Positions 1-4,995 of a DNA stretch of 8,433 nt are shown here, one piece after another (position 1 is the stretch's first letter; every line of letters begins with the position of its first letter). Under the pieces are notes generated by a model. It was not told the DNA's origin. It did no database searches and saw nothing but the letters and a program-made list of their open reading frames with translations. The position numbers and the translations under genes are program-made. This DNA comes from JBOGED01 sp050743625. Lineage in GTDB: Bacteria > Actinomycetota > Nitriliruptoria > Euzebyales > Egibacteraceae. Location of the stretch: NCBI GenBank assembly GCA_050743625.1, contig JBOGED010000385.1, positions 1 to 8,433 of the forward strand. The letters are read 5' to 3'.

Positions 1-357
1 CAGCAGCTCATGCCGGCTGGCGCCATTGACAAACCTCTGGAGGATGAGAATCCGGCATACGGGACGATGTGCGGCCCCGTTTGGGTGAAACACCCCAGTC
101 TGGTGGAGCACTTCGCCGTACTGTGCAGGAAAATGCTGGCTGACGCCGCCGCTCTTAAGGCAAAAATCCGACAAACCGGGCGACGTGCAGCCGATTCTCA
201 TCTCAGGAGAACCTCAAGCTTAAGAACCTGCGCCGCGACGGCCGCGTCGCCGTGTCCGTCTGCGACGAACGCAATCCTTACCGCTCCGCGATCATCCGCG
301 GTCGCGTGGTCGAGGAGCTCGAAGGCCACGAGGCCATCGCGATCATGGACCGGATGA
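1..357 (+). CDS. C-terminal fragment of an unidentified protein, entering from the left edge
   Basis: The frame is open from the first base, so the gene starts outside the window. The first ~60 codons read like real protein (for example GPVWVKHPSLVEHF, then an Ala/Lys/Leu-rich helix-like stretch). From about base 180 the translation becomes Ser/Thr/Arg-rich and is simply the shadow of the PPOX frame, so the natural end of the protein has probably been lost near base 180. The last genuine-looking residues are about KAKIRQTGR. I do not recognise the family. The mixed hydrophobic/charged C-terminal helix resembles many regulator C-termini, but that is not evidence of function. A rearrangement junction between this fragment and the PPOX fragment is the simplest reading. 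Confidence 0.3.
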   Translation, partial: QQLMPAGAIDKPLEDENPAYGTMCGPVWVKHPSLVEHFAVLCRKMLADAAALKAKIRQTGRRAADSHLRRTSSLRTCAATAASPCPSATNAILTAPRSSAVAWSRSSKATRPSRSWTG

Positions 358-680
358 GCAACCGCTATGTGGGTCAGGACTTTCCTATACGTAGGGCGAT
401 CATCTCGTTCATCGAGCCCGAGCGAGTGCGCTTGCGCGGGCCCCCCACGACGGATCGATCAAGGAGTGTGCCGCCATGCTGCGAGCGGTCTTCGTCCGGA
501 CCCTTAAGTCCGGTGTCACATACGATCAGTTCAGGGCGGCCTGGGCTCCCGTCGAGCGAACCGGCACTTATCCGGCCCGGGTCCGCGTTGCTCGCAACGT
601 GGCGGACGACCGGCAGGTCGTCACGATCGTCGAACTGGACGTGCCCCTGTCGGAGTTCGAAGCGGTGCGGTCGTCGCTGA
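195..680 (+). pseudogene. N-terminally truncated PPOX-type (F420-dependent) oxidoreductase fragment
   Basis: Frame 3 reads FSSQENLKLKNLRRDGRVAV, then CDERNPYRSAIIRGRVVEEL, and reaches IEPERVRLRG near base 440. This is the central and C-terminal half of the pyridoxamine-5'-phosphate-oxidase-like split barrel typical of actinobacterial F420- or flavin-binding PPOX proteins. The usual FST...RKxxNLRRDPRVA segment and the following strand with its RGRV motif are both visible. The first ~45 residues of such proteins (the strands carrying a VWF-type motif) are missing: upstream stops in this frame lie at 141-143 and 156-158, and the first available start (GTG 252) is inside the domain. After the family's usual end at about 440 the frame has no stop and runs to 680 through the next gene in another frame. 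Both ends therefore look broken. The family call is good; function is unlikely. Confidence 0.72.
461..466 (+). promoter_or_regulatory. Shine-Dalgarno site for the 99-aa protein
   Basis: AAGGAG lies nine bases before the ATG at 476. It supports this ATG as a real start, although it falls inside the read-through tail of the PPOX fragment. Confidence 0.7.
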
Positions 681-775
681 CCCGTCCGGATGCGTTGGAG
701 CGGCTCGCCGGGGTGATCGAGTCGACCGAACTCGAAGGTCTCTACGAGGACGTGTTCGACGAGTCGGCCCTGTGA
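476..775 (+). CDS. Small conserved protein, probable dimeric alpha/beta-barrel (ABM/EthD-like) fold
   Basis: The product is 99 aa. It begins MLRAVFVRTLKSGVTYDQFRA, with a beta strand followed by the 'K-x-G-V-T-x-x-x-F' helix start seen in small ferredoxin-like dimeric alpha/beta-barrel proteins of actinobacteria. The middle (VARNVADDRQVVTIVELDVP) forms the second and third strands, and the acidic C-terminus (ELEGLYEDVFDESAL) closes the domain. No catalytic residues can be assigned, and related proteins are mostly annotated as hypothetical. A strong SD nine bases upstream fixes the start. The gene follows the truncated PPOX fragment directly and may once have been co-transcribed with it. Such barrels often accompany flavin- or F420-linked enzymes, but that link is inference. 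The frame is complete, so it appears intact despite its damaged neighbour. Confidence 0.75.
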   Translation: MLRAVFVRTLKSGVTYDQFRAAWAPVERTGTYPARVRVARNVADDRQVVTIVELDVPLSEFEAVRSSLTRPDALERLAGVIESTELEGLYEDVFDESAL

Positions 776-1052
776 AGCGTCTTCGATCTGTGGCGTCAGG
801 CTACTCCCGAGCCGATGGAAGCCGGTCCGGGGACGGGGGGTCGTCCTGCGCGGTAGGCATTCGATCCGACCAGTGGGTGACTACCACATTGTTGTGGGCG
901 CGTGATTCGGCAGCGTCAGCCGTCGCGCTCATCCAGAAGATGGCTGCGAGTTCCGTGAACCCGTAGGTGCCGTGGTCGAGCAGCTCGCGACCGGCTCGGC
1001 GCGAGACGCGGCGCTGGGCCGTACTGTGCAGATCGTTGTCGAGGGCCGGAGC
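776..1052. other. Intergenic stretch, no convincing gene
   Basis: About 277 bases separate the small protein from the MDR gene. On the plus strand only short, compositionally poor frames exist. On the minus strand a frame without stops runs from about 1070 down to the stop at 801-803. It includes a protein-like piece (GTYGFTELAAIFWMSATADA, later VVVTHWSDRMPT) with no ATG or SD at a sensible place. It may be a relic or chance. I could not identify a clear promoter. Confidence 0.35.
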
Positions 1053-2030
1053 ATGAGGGCGTGCTACATCGAGCGGTTGGGTCCGGCGGAGGAGATCCGC
1101 TACGGAGAGCTACCCAGGCCTGAGCCGGGCCTTGGCCAGGTGCTCGTGCGTGCCGACGCGGTCGCGGTCAACCCGGTGGACACCTACGTGCGCTCGGGAC
1201 GCTATCCCACCCCGCTACCTGGCTTCCCGTTCGTGGTCGGCCGTGATTTGGTCGGTGTGGTCGAGCGGACAGGTCCGGCCGCCCGGACGCAGTTCGCTCC
1301 AGGCCAGCGGGTTTGGAGCGCCAGCCTAGGCCACGACGGGCGGCAGGGCGCTGCGGCCGAGTACGTGGCGGTCGCCGCGGAGCGGCTGTACCGGTTGCCG
1401 TACGGCGTCGACCCGGTCACCGCGGTCGCGGCGGTGCACCCGGCGGTCACCGCCTACCTCGGGCTTGTCGTCCACGCGGGTGGGATCGGCCCCGGTGACA
1501 CGGTCGTGGTCCAGGGCGCGGCCGGCAACGTCGGCACCGCCGTCACGGAGCTGGCGGTCGCGCTGGGCGGTCGGGTCTTGGCGCTCGCGCGAGCAGACGA
1601 TGGCAGCTGGTGCCGCGAGCACGGCGCGGCGGCGGTCATCGACTACACGGCCAGTGACCTGGCCGAACAGGTCGGCCGGCAGGTCCCCGAGGGCGCGGCG
1701 GTTTGGTTCGACACTTCGGGCCGGCCAGCCATCGATGCCGCGGTGCGGGTGCTGGCCGCGCGCGGGCGGCTGGTGGTCATTGCGGGTCGCGACACGATTG
1801 CGGGCCTGCCACTGTGGCCCTTCTACACCAACAGCCTACGGCTGGTCGGCTTTGTCGTCAGCACCGCCACCGTGCCTGAGCTGTCCAGGGCCGCACGCTG
1901 CGTCAACGCGCTGCTGGCCGGCGGCCGGCTGGTGCCGCGGATCGCCGAGGTGCTGCCGCTGTCGCGCACCGCGCGGGCGCACCGTCTCGTCGAACAGGGT
2001 GTCCGTGGCCGCATCGTGACCACACTATGA
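1053..2030 (+). CDS. Zinc-independent MDR family NADPH:quinone oxidoreductase-like protein
   Basis: The 325-aa product is a medium-chain dehydrogenase/reductase of the quinone oxidoreductase class. It has an N-terminal GroES-like domain (VLVRADAVAVNPVDTYVRSG near residues 30-49, then PFVVGRDLVGVVE at 59-71). A Rossmann domain follows with the dinucleotide loop QGAAGNVG at residues 154-161 and a basic residue at the end of strand two (LALAR), which fits NADPH. The structural and catalytic zinc ligands of alcohol dehydrogenases are absent, as expected for this subfamily. The length matches the usual ~325. I chose ATG 1053 because MRACYIERLGPAEEIRYGEL is the standard N-terminus and GAGGG (1041-1045) precedes it; an in-frame GTG at 972 would add 27 unconserved residues. 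It probably reduces quinones or enones in the cytosol; the substrate is unknown. It appears intact and monocistronic. Confidence 0.9.
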   Translation: MRACYIERLGPAEEIRYGELPRPEPGLGQVLVRADAVAVNPVDTYVRSGRYPTPLPGFPFVVGRDLVGVVERTGPAARTQFAPGQRVWSASLGHDGRQGAAAEYVAVAAERLYRLPYGVDPVTAVAAVHPAVTAYLGLVVHAGGIGPGDTVVVQGAAGNVGTAVTELAVALGGRVLALARADDGSWCREHGAAAVIDYTASDLAEQVGRQVPEGAAVWFDTSGRPAIDAAVRVLAARGRLVVIAGRDTIAGLPLWPFYTNSLRLVGFVVSTATVPELSRAARCVNALLAGGRLVPRIAEVLPLSRTARAHRLVEQGVRGRIVTTL

Positions 2031-2048
2031 GCCGTCGGATGCGAGCAC

Positions 2049-2063
2049 TGGTGGTAACCACCA
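2049..2063. repeat. 15-bp palindrome TGGTGGT-A-ACCACCA
   Basis: Two perfect 7-bp arms are separated by one base, 18 bases after the MDR stop codon. One base is too short for a hairpin loop, so if it is functional it is more likely a protein-binding site than an RNA structure. No regulator next to it is known. Confidence 0.45.
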
Positions 2064-2080
2064 AGCGGCTTATGGCCAGG

Positions 2081-2105
2081 GGTTCTTCACACGAACGTGA
2101 GAACC
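2081..2105 (+). terminator. Hairpin downstream of the MDR gene, possible terminator
   Basis: GGTTCT(T)CAC pairs with GTGAGAACC across the loop ACGAAC, giving nine base pairs with one bulged T. It lies 50 bases after the MDR stop codon. No T-run follows; actinobacterial terminators often lack one, so this is a plausible but unproven terminator. Confidence 0.4.
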
Positions 2106-2230
2106 TGCGGCCACAAGGGCCAAGACACTGCTGGTGGCAGCTCCTGCGGCCGGGCCGGGCCCCGTGTTCCTCATCACCGCCCGCACCCGGATGGCGCAGG
2201 GACCCGTGAGGCCGACCGCGGCGGGAGTGC

Positions 2231-2500
2231 TGTTAGCGGCAGTGCCGCCAACCCTTCCAAGCGCGGCGGCAGGTGCTCGGCGTCGAGCCAGTGCAGAGCC
2301 GTCGCGGACACGACGGTGTCGAACCGCGCCGTCGACATCTGATCGGTCCAGTCCGGTGCGCGCAGGTCCGCCTCTACCCACTGGACCCGGTCACCGAGGG
2401 TGCGGCGGCCCGGTCCCGGGCCGGTGGGAGTCGATCGGCAGCACTACGAGGTCGTCGTGACGTCGCAGAGCTCGGCGAGGTCGCACGGCGCTCCTCACCT
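2231..2500 (-). pseudogene. Decayed class I SAM-dependent methyltransferase fragment
   Basis: On the minus strand, starting near 2398, the translation reads LGDRVQWVEADLRAPDWTDQ, then ARFDTVVSATALHWLDAEHL and PPRLEGLAAL, ending near 2232. This is the region after the SAM-binding acidic residue, with the acidic 'VEADLR' strand and the 'FDxVVSxxALHWL' motif IV/post-motif of this methyltransferase family. Immediately upstream, a different frame gives DLVVLPIDSHRPGTG, which looks like the displaced motif II strand (VVxVDxDP type). The matching frame has a stop (TAG) there, and no motif I (ExGxGxG) can be found. Downstream of LEGLAAL the expected LLRPGG is lost. At least one frameshift plus loss of both ends makes it a relic. 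It is antisense to the upstream region of the intact methyltransferase at 2621. Confidence 0.7.
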
Positions 2501-2551
2501 GGCCGACCACGAGCAGCGCGGCGATACTCTTGGCTGGCATACCATGGTCTC

Positions 2552-2578
2552 GCATTCGGAGCATTCGGAGCATTCGGA
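2552..2578. repeat. 9-bp tandem repeat, three copies of GCATTCGGA
   Basis: Three exact head-to-tail copies of GCATTCGGA lie 42 bases before the GTG start of the methyltransferase at 2621. The repeat lies in untranslated sequence if that start is right. Its position near the promoter or leader makes length-dependent effects conceivable, but nothing else supports this. Confidence 0.85.
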
Positions 2579-2604
2579 GCGAGAAGCTGTGGATCTGCAG
2601 CGGC

Positions 2605-2610
2605 AGGAGG
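2605..2610 (+). promoter_or_regulatory. Shine-Dalgarno site setting the GTG start at 2621
   Basis: AGGAGG lies ten bases before GTG 2621. It is the strongest SD in the neighbourhood and argues against the longer upstream reading, which would translate the 9-bp repeat. Confidence 0.75.
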
Positions 2611-2620
2611 AGCCAGCCTC

Positions 2621-3241
2621 GTGAGCCGGCGTAGGCCGGCGGAGCGGTTGGTGTGGGCTATCGACACCCTCGCGCTCCAACCCGACGACCGGATTCTGGA
2701 GATCGGCTGCGGCCATGGTGTCGCCGTATCGCTGGTGTGCGAGCGGCTGGCCGGCGGCCACGTCACCGCGATCGACCGGTCGCCGAAGATGATCGCGATG
2801 GCGAGCGAGCGCAACGCCGCCCATATCGACGCGGGACTCGCGTCGCTCCACACGGCGTCGCTGCACGAGGCTGACTTCGGGAACGAACGGTTCGACAAGA
2901 TTCTTGCCATCCACGTCCCCGTGTTCGCCCGGGGCGAGCCGACCCGCGAGCTGGCGATCGTTAAGGACCATCTCGCGCCGGGCGGTACGTTTCACTTGGT
3001 GAACGAGCCACTCGTCCCCGACGAGACCGAGCCCATGGCGAGCGCGCTGGCTGAGGTCCTCGCGGCCAACGGCTTCACGATCATTGACATCCTCGTCGCC
3101 GACTTGTCCGCCACGAGGGTGTGCGGCGTCATCGCAGCGGGTCAGCAAGATGATCAGGAAGGTGGATTGCCGGCGGCCAATGCGTTGGGCGATCCAGTGA
3201 CGACGGCAACTTCGTGGCGGTATCGCCCTTCGCGGCATTGA
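2621..3241 (+). CDS. Class I SAM-dependent methyltransferase
   Basis: The 206-aa product carries motif I ILEIGCGHG at residues 25-33 and the acidic residue for the SAM ribose, D52, in VTAIDRSPKMI. The FDKILAIHVPVFARG segment and HLAPGGTFHLV (motif VI-like) follow. This is the compact actinobacterial family that starts SRRRPAERLVWAIDTL and usually ends around VCGVIAAG. Substrate unknown; no extra recognition domain is visible. The GTG start is supported by AGGAGG and by the family N-terminus; a longer frame exists upstream but is low-complexity. After the family's usual end, about 30 unconserved residues (EGGLPAANAL...) run to 3241 over the 3' end of the convergent pentapeptide gene, so the original stop may have been lost. 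The core looks intact. Confidence 0.87.
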   Translation: MSRRRPAERLVWAIDTLALQPDDRILEIGCGHGVAVSLVCERLAGGHVTAIDRSPKMIAMASERNAAHIDAGLASLHTASLHEADFGNERFDKILAIHVPVFARGEPTRELAIVKDHLAPGGTFHLVNEPLVPDETEPMASALAEVLAANGFTIIDILVADLSATRVCGVIAAGQQDDQEGGLPAANALGDPVTTATSWRYRPSRH

Positions 3242-4013
3242 GCTGGGATTGGATGAGGAAGAGACTGCCGGTGAGGTCGGCGCCGCGCAGGTCAGCACCT
3301 CTGAGGTCAGCCCCAGTGAGGTCGGCCGCTCTCAGGTCGGCGCCTTTCAGGTCTGCCCCGATGAGGTATGCCCCTCTCAAGTCGGCCCCCCTGAGGTCGG
3401 CGCCGATGAGGTTGGCGCCGATGAGGTCGGCTCCTCTGCGGTCCGTCCTCTGGCGCCGGACACGGGCGCGCACGAGCTCGCTCACGCGGAGCAGCAGGGC
3501 ATTGACGTCTCGCCGGTGTGCCGCCACGTCCAGCTCCATGAGCGCCTCGGGGCTGCGGCGCGTGAGGCGTTCGGTCTCGTCGAGCGCGAGGCTGAGCTCG
3601 CCGTGGAGTGGGCAGGCCGGTTGCAGGGTCAGCGCTTCGGTCAGGTACCAGAGCAGCTCATGGAGCTGCCGCATGATCGGGAACACGTTGAACATCTGCT
3701 TGGCGGTTTGGGGGGCCTGGCGCCAGTCCTGCCCGCTGAACGTGACTTGGGAGACCTTTTGTCCCGCGCCGAAGCAGTCGTACACGGTGCAACCCGGAAA
3801 GCCCTGCTGCCTGAGGCGGTTGTGAATGGCGCAGCGAAAATCCGGCTGCAGATTGGGACAGGGCTGTCCGGCGGCTTTGTCGATCGCGAAGTCTGCCGAG
3901 GCTGAGAAGGGCAGTGCGATACAGCACAGCCCAAAGCAGCGCTCACAGTCGGCTCGCAAGCTGAGGCGGCCTTGGTCGGAGAGAGACTCCGCATGCTCGC
4001 GCGTCCCGGACAC
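3129..4013 (-). CDS. Pentapeptide-repeat protein with Cys-rich (YkgJ-like) N-terminal domain
   Basis: The 294-aa product has three parts. Residues 22-80 hold a Cys cluster (C23, C26, C30, C31, C52, C61, C75, C80) in the order CERCFGLCC...CPN...FRCAIH...GCTVYDC, the pattern of YkgJ-like putative zinc/iron-chelating domains. Residues ~95-190 are helical, with a charged amphipathic stretch. Residues 194-248 are eleven consecutive A(D/N/Y)LxG pentapeptides such as GADLI and GADLR, followed by GSLFL, which predicts a short right-handed quadrilateral beta helix. The protein then closes with QSQLNAAKGDTATKLPSSLD, a tail common in actinobacterial pentapeptide proteins. GTG 4013 has AGGAG ten bases upstream. 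No transmembrane segment is seen, so it is probably cytosolic. Function is unknown: some pentapeptide proteins mimic DNA and protect gyrase, but eleven repeats and the Cys domain differ from those. The last ~15 codons overlap the methyltransferase. Confidence 0.88.
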   Translation of the reverse strand: MSGTREHAESLSDQGRLSLRADCERCFGLCCIALPFSASADFAIDKAAGQPCPNLQPDFRCAIHNRLRQQGFPGCTVYDCFGAGQKVSQVTFSGQDWRQAPQTAKQMFNVFPIMRQLHELLWYLTEALTLQPACPLHGELSLALDETERLTRRSPEALMELDVAAHRRDVNALLLRVSELVRARVRRQRTDRRGADLIGANLIGADLRGADLRGAYLIGADLKGADLRAADLTGADLRGADLRGADLTGSLFLIQSQLNAAKGDTATKLPSSLDRPTHWPPAIHLPDHLADPLR

Positions 4014-4107
4014 CGCGCGTGATCTCCTCTCGCATGGTGAGTACCGCCTCGGCCACTCCCGAGGATACGCCGCCGCGAAAGAAGCTGAGCGGGATTGCGG
4101 GGGTCAT
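3943..4107 (-). CDS. Possible 54-aa small protein overlapping the pentapeptide gene start
   Basis: An ATG at 4107 opens a 54-codon frame beginning MTPAIPLSFFRGGVSSGVAE and continuing AVLTMREEITRGVRD before ending inside the pentapeptide gene in another frame. The first ~35 residues look more protein-like than the rest, and only a weak AGGG lies upstream. It could be a leader peptide coupled to the downstream start, or the displaced N-terminus of an older, longer protein. No homolog is recognised. Low confidence. Confidence 0.2.
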   Translation of the reverse strand: MTPAIPLSFFRGGVSSGVAEAVLTMREEITRGVRDARACGVSLRPRPPQLASRL

Positions 4108-4162
4108 GGCCCACCCTAACTCTGCGGCGCGGGCCGGCGACGGGCGCGAAATCCCTGGTAGA

Positions 4163-4188
4163 GGCTAGACGGAGCGTGTTCCCTAGCC
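4163..4188. repeat. Inverted repeat GGCTAG / CTAGCC in the divergent intergenic region
   Basis: Six-base arms at 4163-4168 and 4183-4188 flank 14 bases, between the divergent pentapeptide and methyltransferase genes. CTAG is rare in GC-rich actinobacterial DNA, so two in 26 bases is mildly notable. It could be an operator; no further support. Confidence 0.3.
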
Positions 4189-4248
4189 CGCAGCATGTAC
4201 GGTGATGTCGCTTGCGAGCCGGTTGCGGAACTGTTGGCGGAGTGGGGT

Positions 4249-4253
4249 GGAGG
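4249..4253 (+). promoter_or_regulatory. Shine-Dalgarno site setting the ATG start at 4261
   Basis: GGAGG lies seven bases before ATG 4261. The upstream in-frame ATG at 4195 has no comparable site, so 4261 is preferred. Confidence 0.65.
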
Positions 4254-4260
4254 CCGTGCG

Positions 4261-4953
4261 ATGACCGACAACTCGAACTCATGGGACCATCACGCGTCGG
4301 ACTACGCCACGATGGCTGGCCACGGTCGCCTGTCGCCTTCCGAGCATGCCGCCTGGACTGGGCTGCTCCGCCGCCTGATCGATCCGGATCTGCCCCGCCG
4401 GGTGCTCGACGTCGGCACCGGCTTTCTCGCCCTCCCGCTTGCCGAGCTGGGTCACGAGGTGATCGGAATCGACTCCTCCGAGGCCATGCTCACGAAAGCG
4501 CGCGCGAAGGCGGGCGCGGCCGGGTTGACCATCGAGTTCCGCGCTGGCGACGCCGTGGAGACAGGCCTGCCGGAGGCCAGCGTTGACGTGGTCGTCAGCC
4601 GCCACGTCCTGTGGCTGCTGCCCGAGCCCGAACGGGCCGTCTCCGCGTGGGCTCGCATTGCCCGACCGGGCGGGGAGATCATTGACATCGACCCGATCTC
4701 GGCCCCTATTGCTCCGCTCGATCGGCCGGCGGTCCTGCTGTCCCAAGCGCTGGAGTTTGCCCGCACGGGCCGCTGGTCGCGGCACGCGCACTCCGAGTCG
4801 TCGACCTGTGAACATGCGGCATCTGCGCACCCACGCGCAAAAGCGGCCAGCCGCTGGCCGATCCATGGGACGCCCGCTGTTGGACCCCTAAAAATTGCGC
4901 GTTGGCGCGCATTCCCGGTGGATTCAGGCTTAGCGCCCGCGAGACCGAGGTAG
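4261..4953 (+). CDS. Class I SAM-dependent methyltransferase with damaged SAM loop and 3' end
   Basis: The reading frame gives 230 aa. It starts MTDNSNSWDHHASDYATMAG, and motif I appears as VLDVGTGFLALPLAELGH at residues 48-65. Relatives of this type normally have VLDVGTGTGF, so two residues of the glycine-rich loop are missing, as if one copy of a GGCACC hexamer was lost. The acidic ribose-binding residue is D71 (VIGIDSSEAM), and the LPEASVDVVVSRHVLWLLPEP and ARPGGEIIDIDP segments follow. After GRWSRHA the frame becomes unlike the family. Frame +1 there reads VAARALRVVDL, then a third frame reads NMRHLRTHAQKRPAAG and stops at 4891, so the 3' end is probably frameshifted. It is divergent from the pentapeptide gene. 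Substrate is unknown; it may be inactive. Confidence 0.75.
   Translation: MTDNSNSWDHHASDYATMAGHGRLSPSEHAAWTGLLRRLIDPDLPRRVLDVGTGFLALPLAELGHEVIGIDSSEAMLTKARAKAGAAGLTIEFRAGDAVETGLPEASVDVVVSRHVLWLLPEPERAVSAWARIARPGGEIIDIDPISAPIAPLDRPAVLLSQALEFARTGRWSRHAHSESSTCEHAASAHPRAKAASRWPIHGTPAVGPLKIARWRAFPVDSGLAPARPR
4896..4911 (+). terminator. Small hairpin TGCGCG-TTGG-CGCGCA after a displaced stop
   Basis: Six perfect base pairs with a four-base loop start five bases after the TAA at 4889-4891, the stop that ends the displaced 3' frame of the methyltransferase. It now lies inside the read-through tail of the annotated frame. The position suits a former terminator, but there is no T-run after it. Confidence 0.3.
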
Positions 4954-4995
4954 CCGATCTGGGTCTTGGATTCGTGATGCGCCGAGCGCAAGATC

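Noticed and set aside
972..1052. Upstream GTG start for the MDR gene
   Set aside because: It adds 27 residues without family character; MRACYIERLG at 1053 is the standard start.
1465..2019. 184-codon plus-strand frame inside the MDR gene
   Set aside because: Ser/Arg/Trp-rich shadow of a gene with clear GroES and Rossmann motifs.
2495..3298. 267-codon minus-strand frame opposite the methyltransferase
   Set aside because: It is His/Arg/Asp-rich with no recognisable motif, and mirrors the codon pattern of the intact gene on the plus strand.
3255..3450. Quasi-periodic GAGGTCGGCGCC-like 15-bp repeats, and long plus-strand frames (RSAPLRSAP-type) across them
   Set aside because: The 15-bp period is the coding of the pentapeptide repeats on the minus strand. 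The spacing lacks CRISPR-type unique spacers, and the plus-strand frames are shadows.
4279..4866. 195-codon minus-strand frame opposite the second methyltransferase
   Set aside because: Antisense shadow without motifs; the plus strand carries the SAM and post-motif residues.
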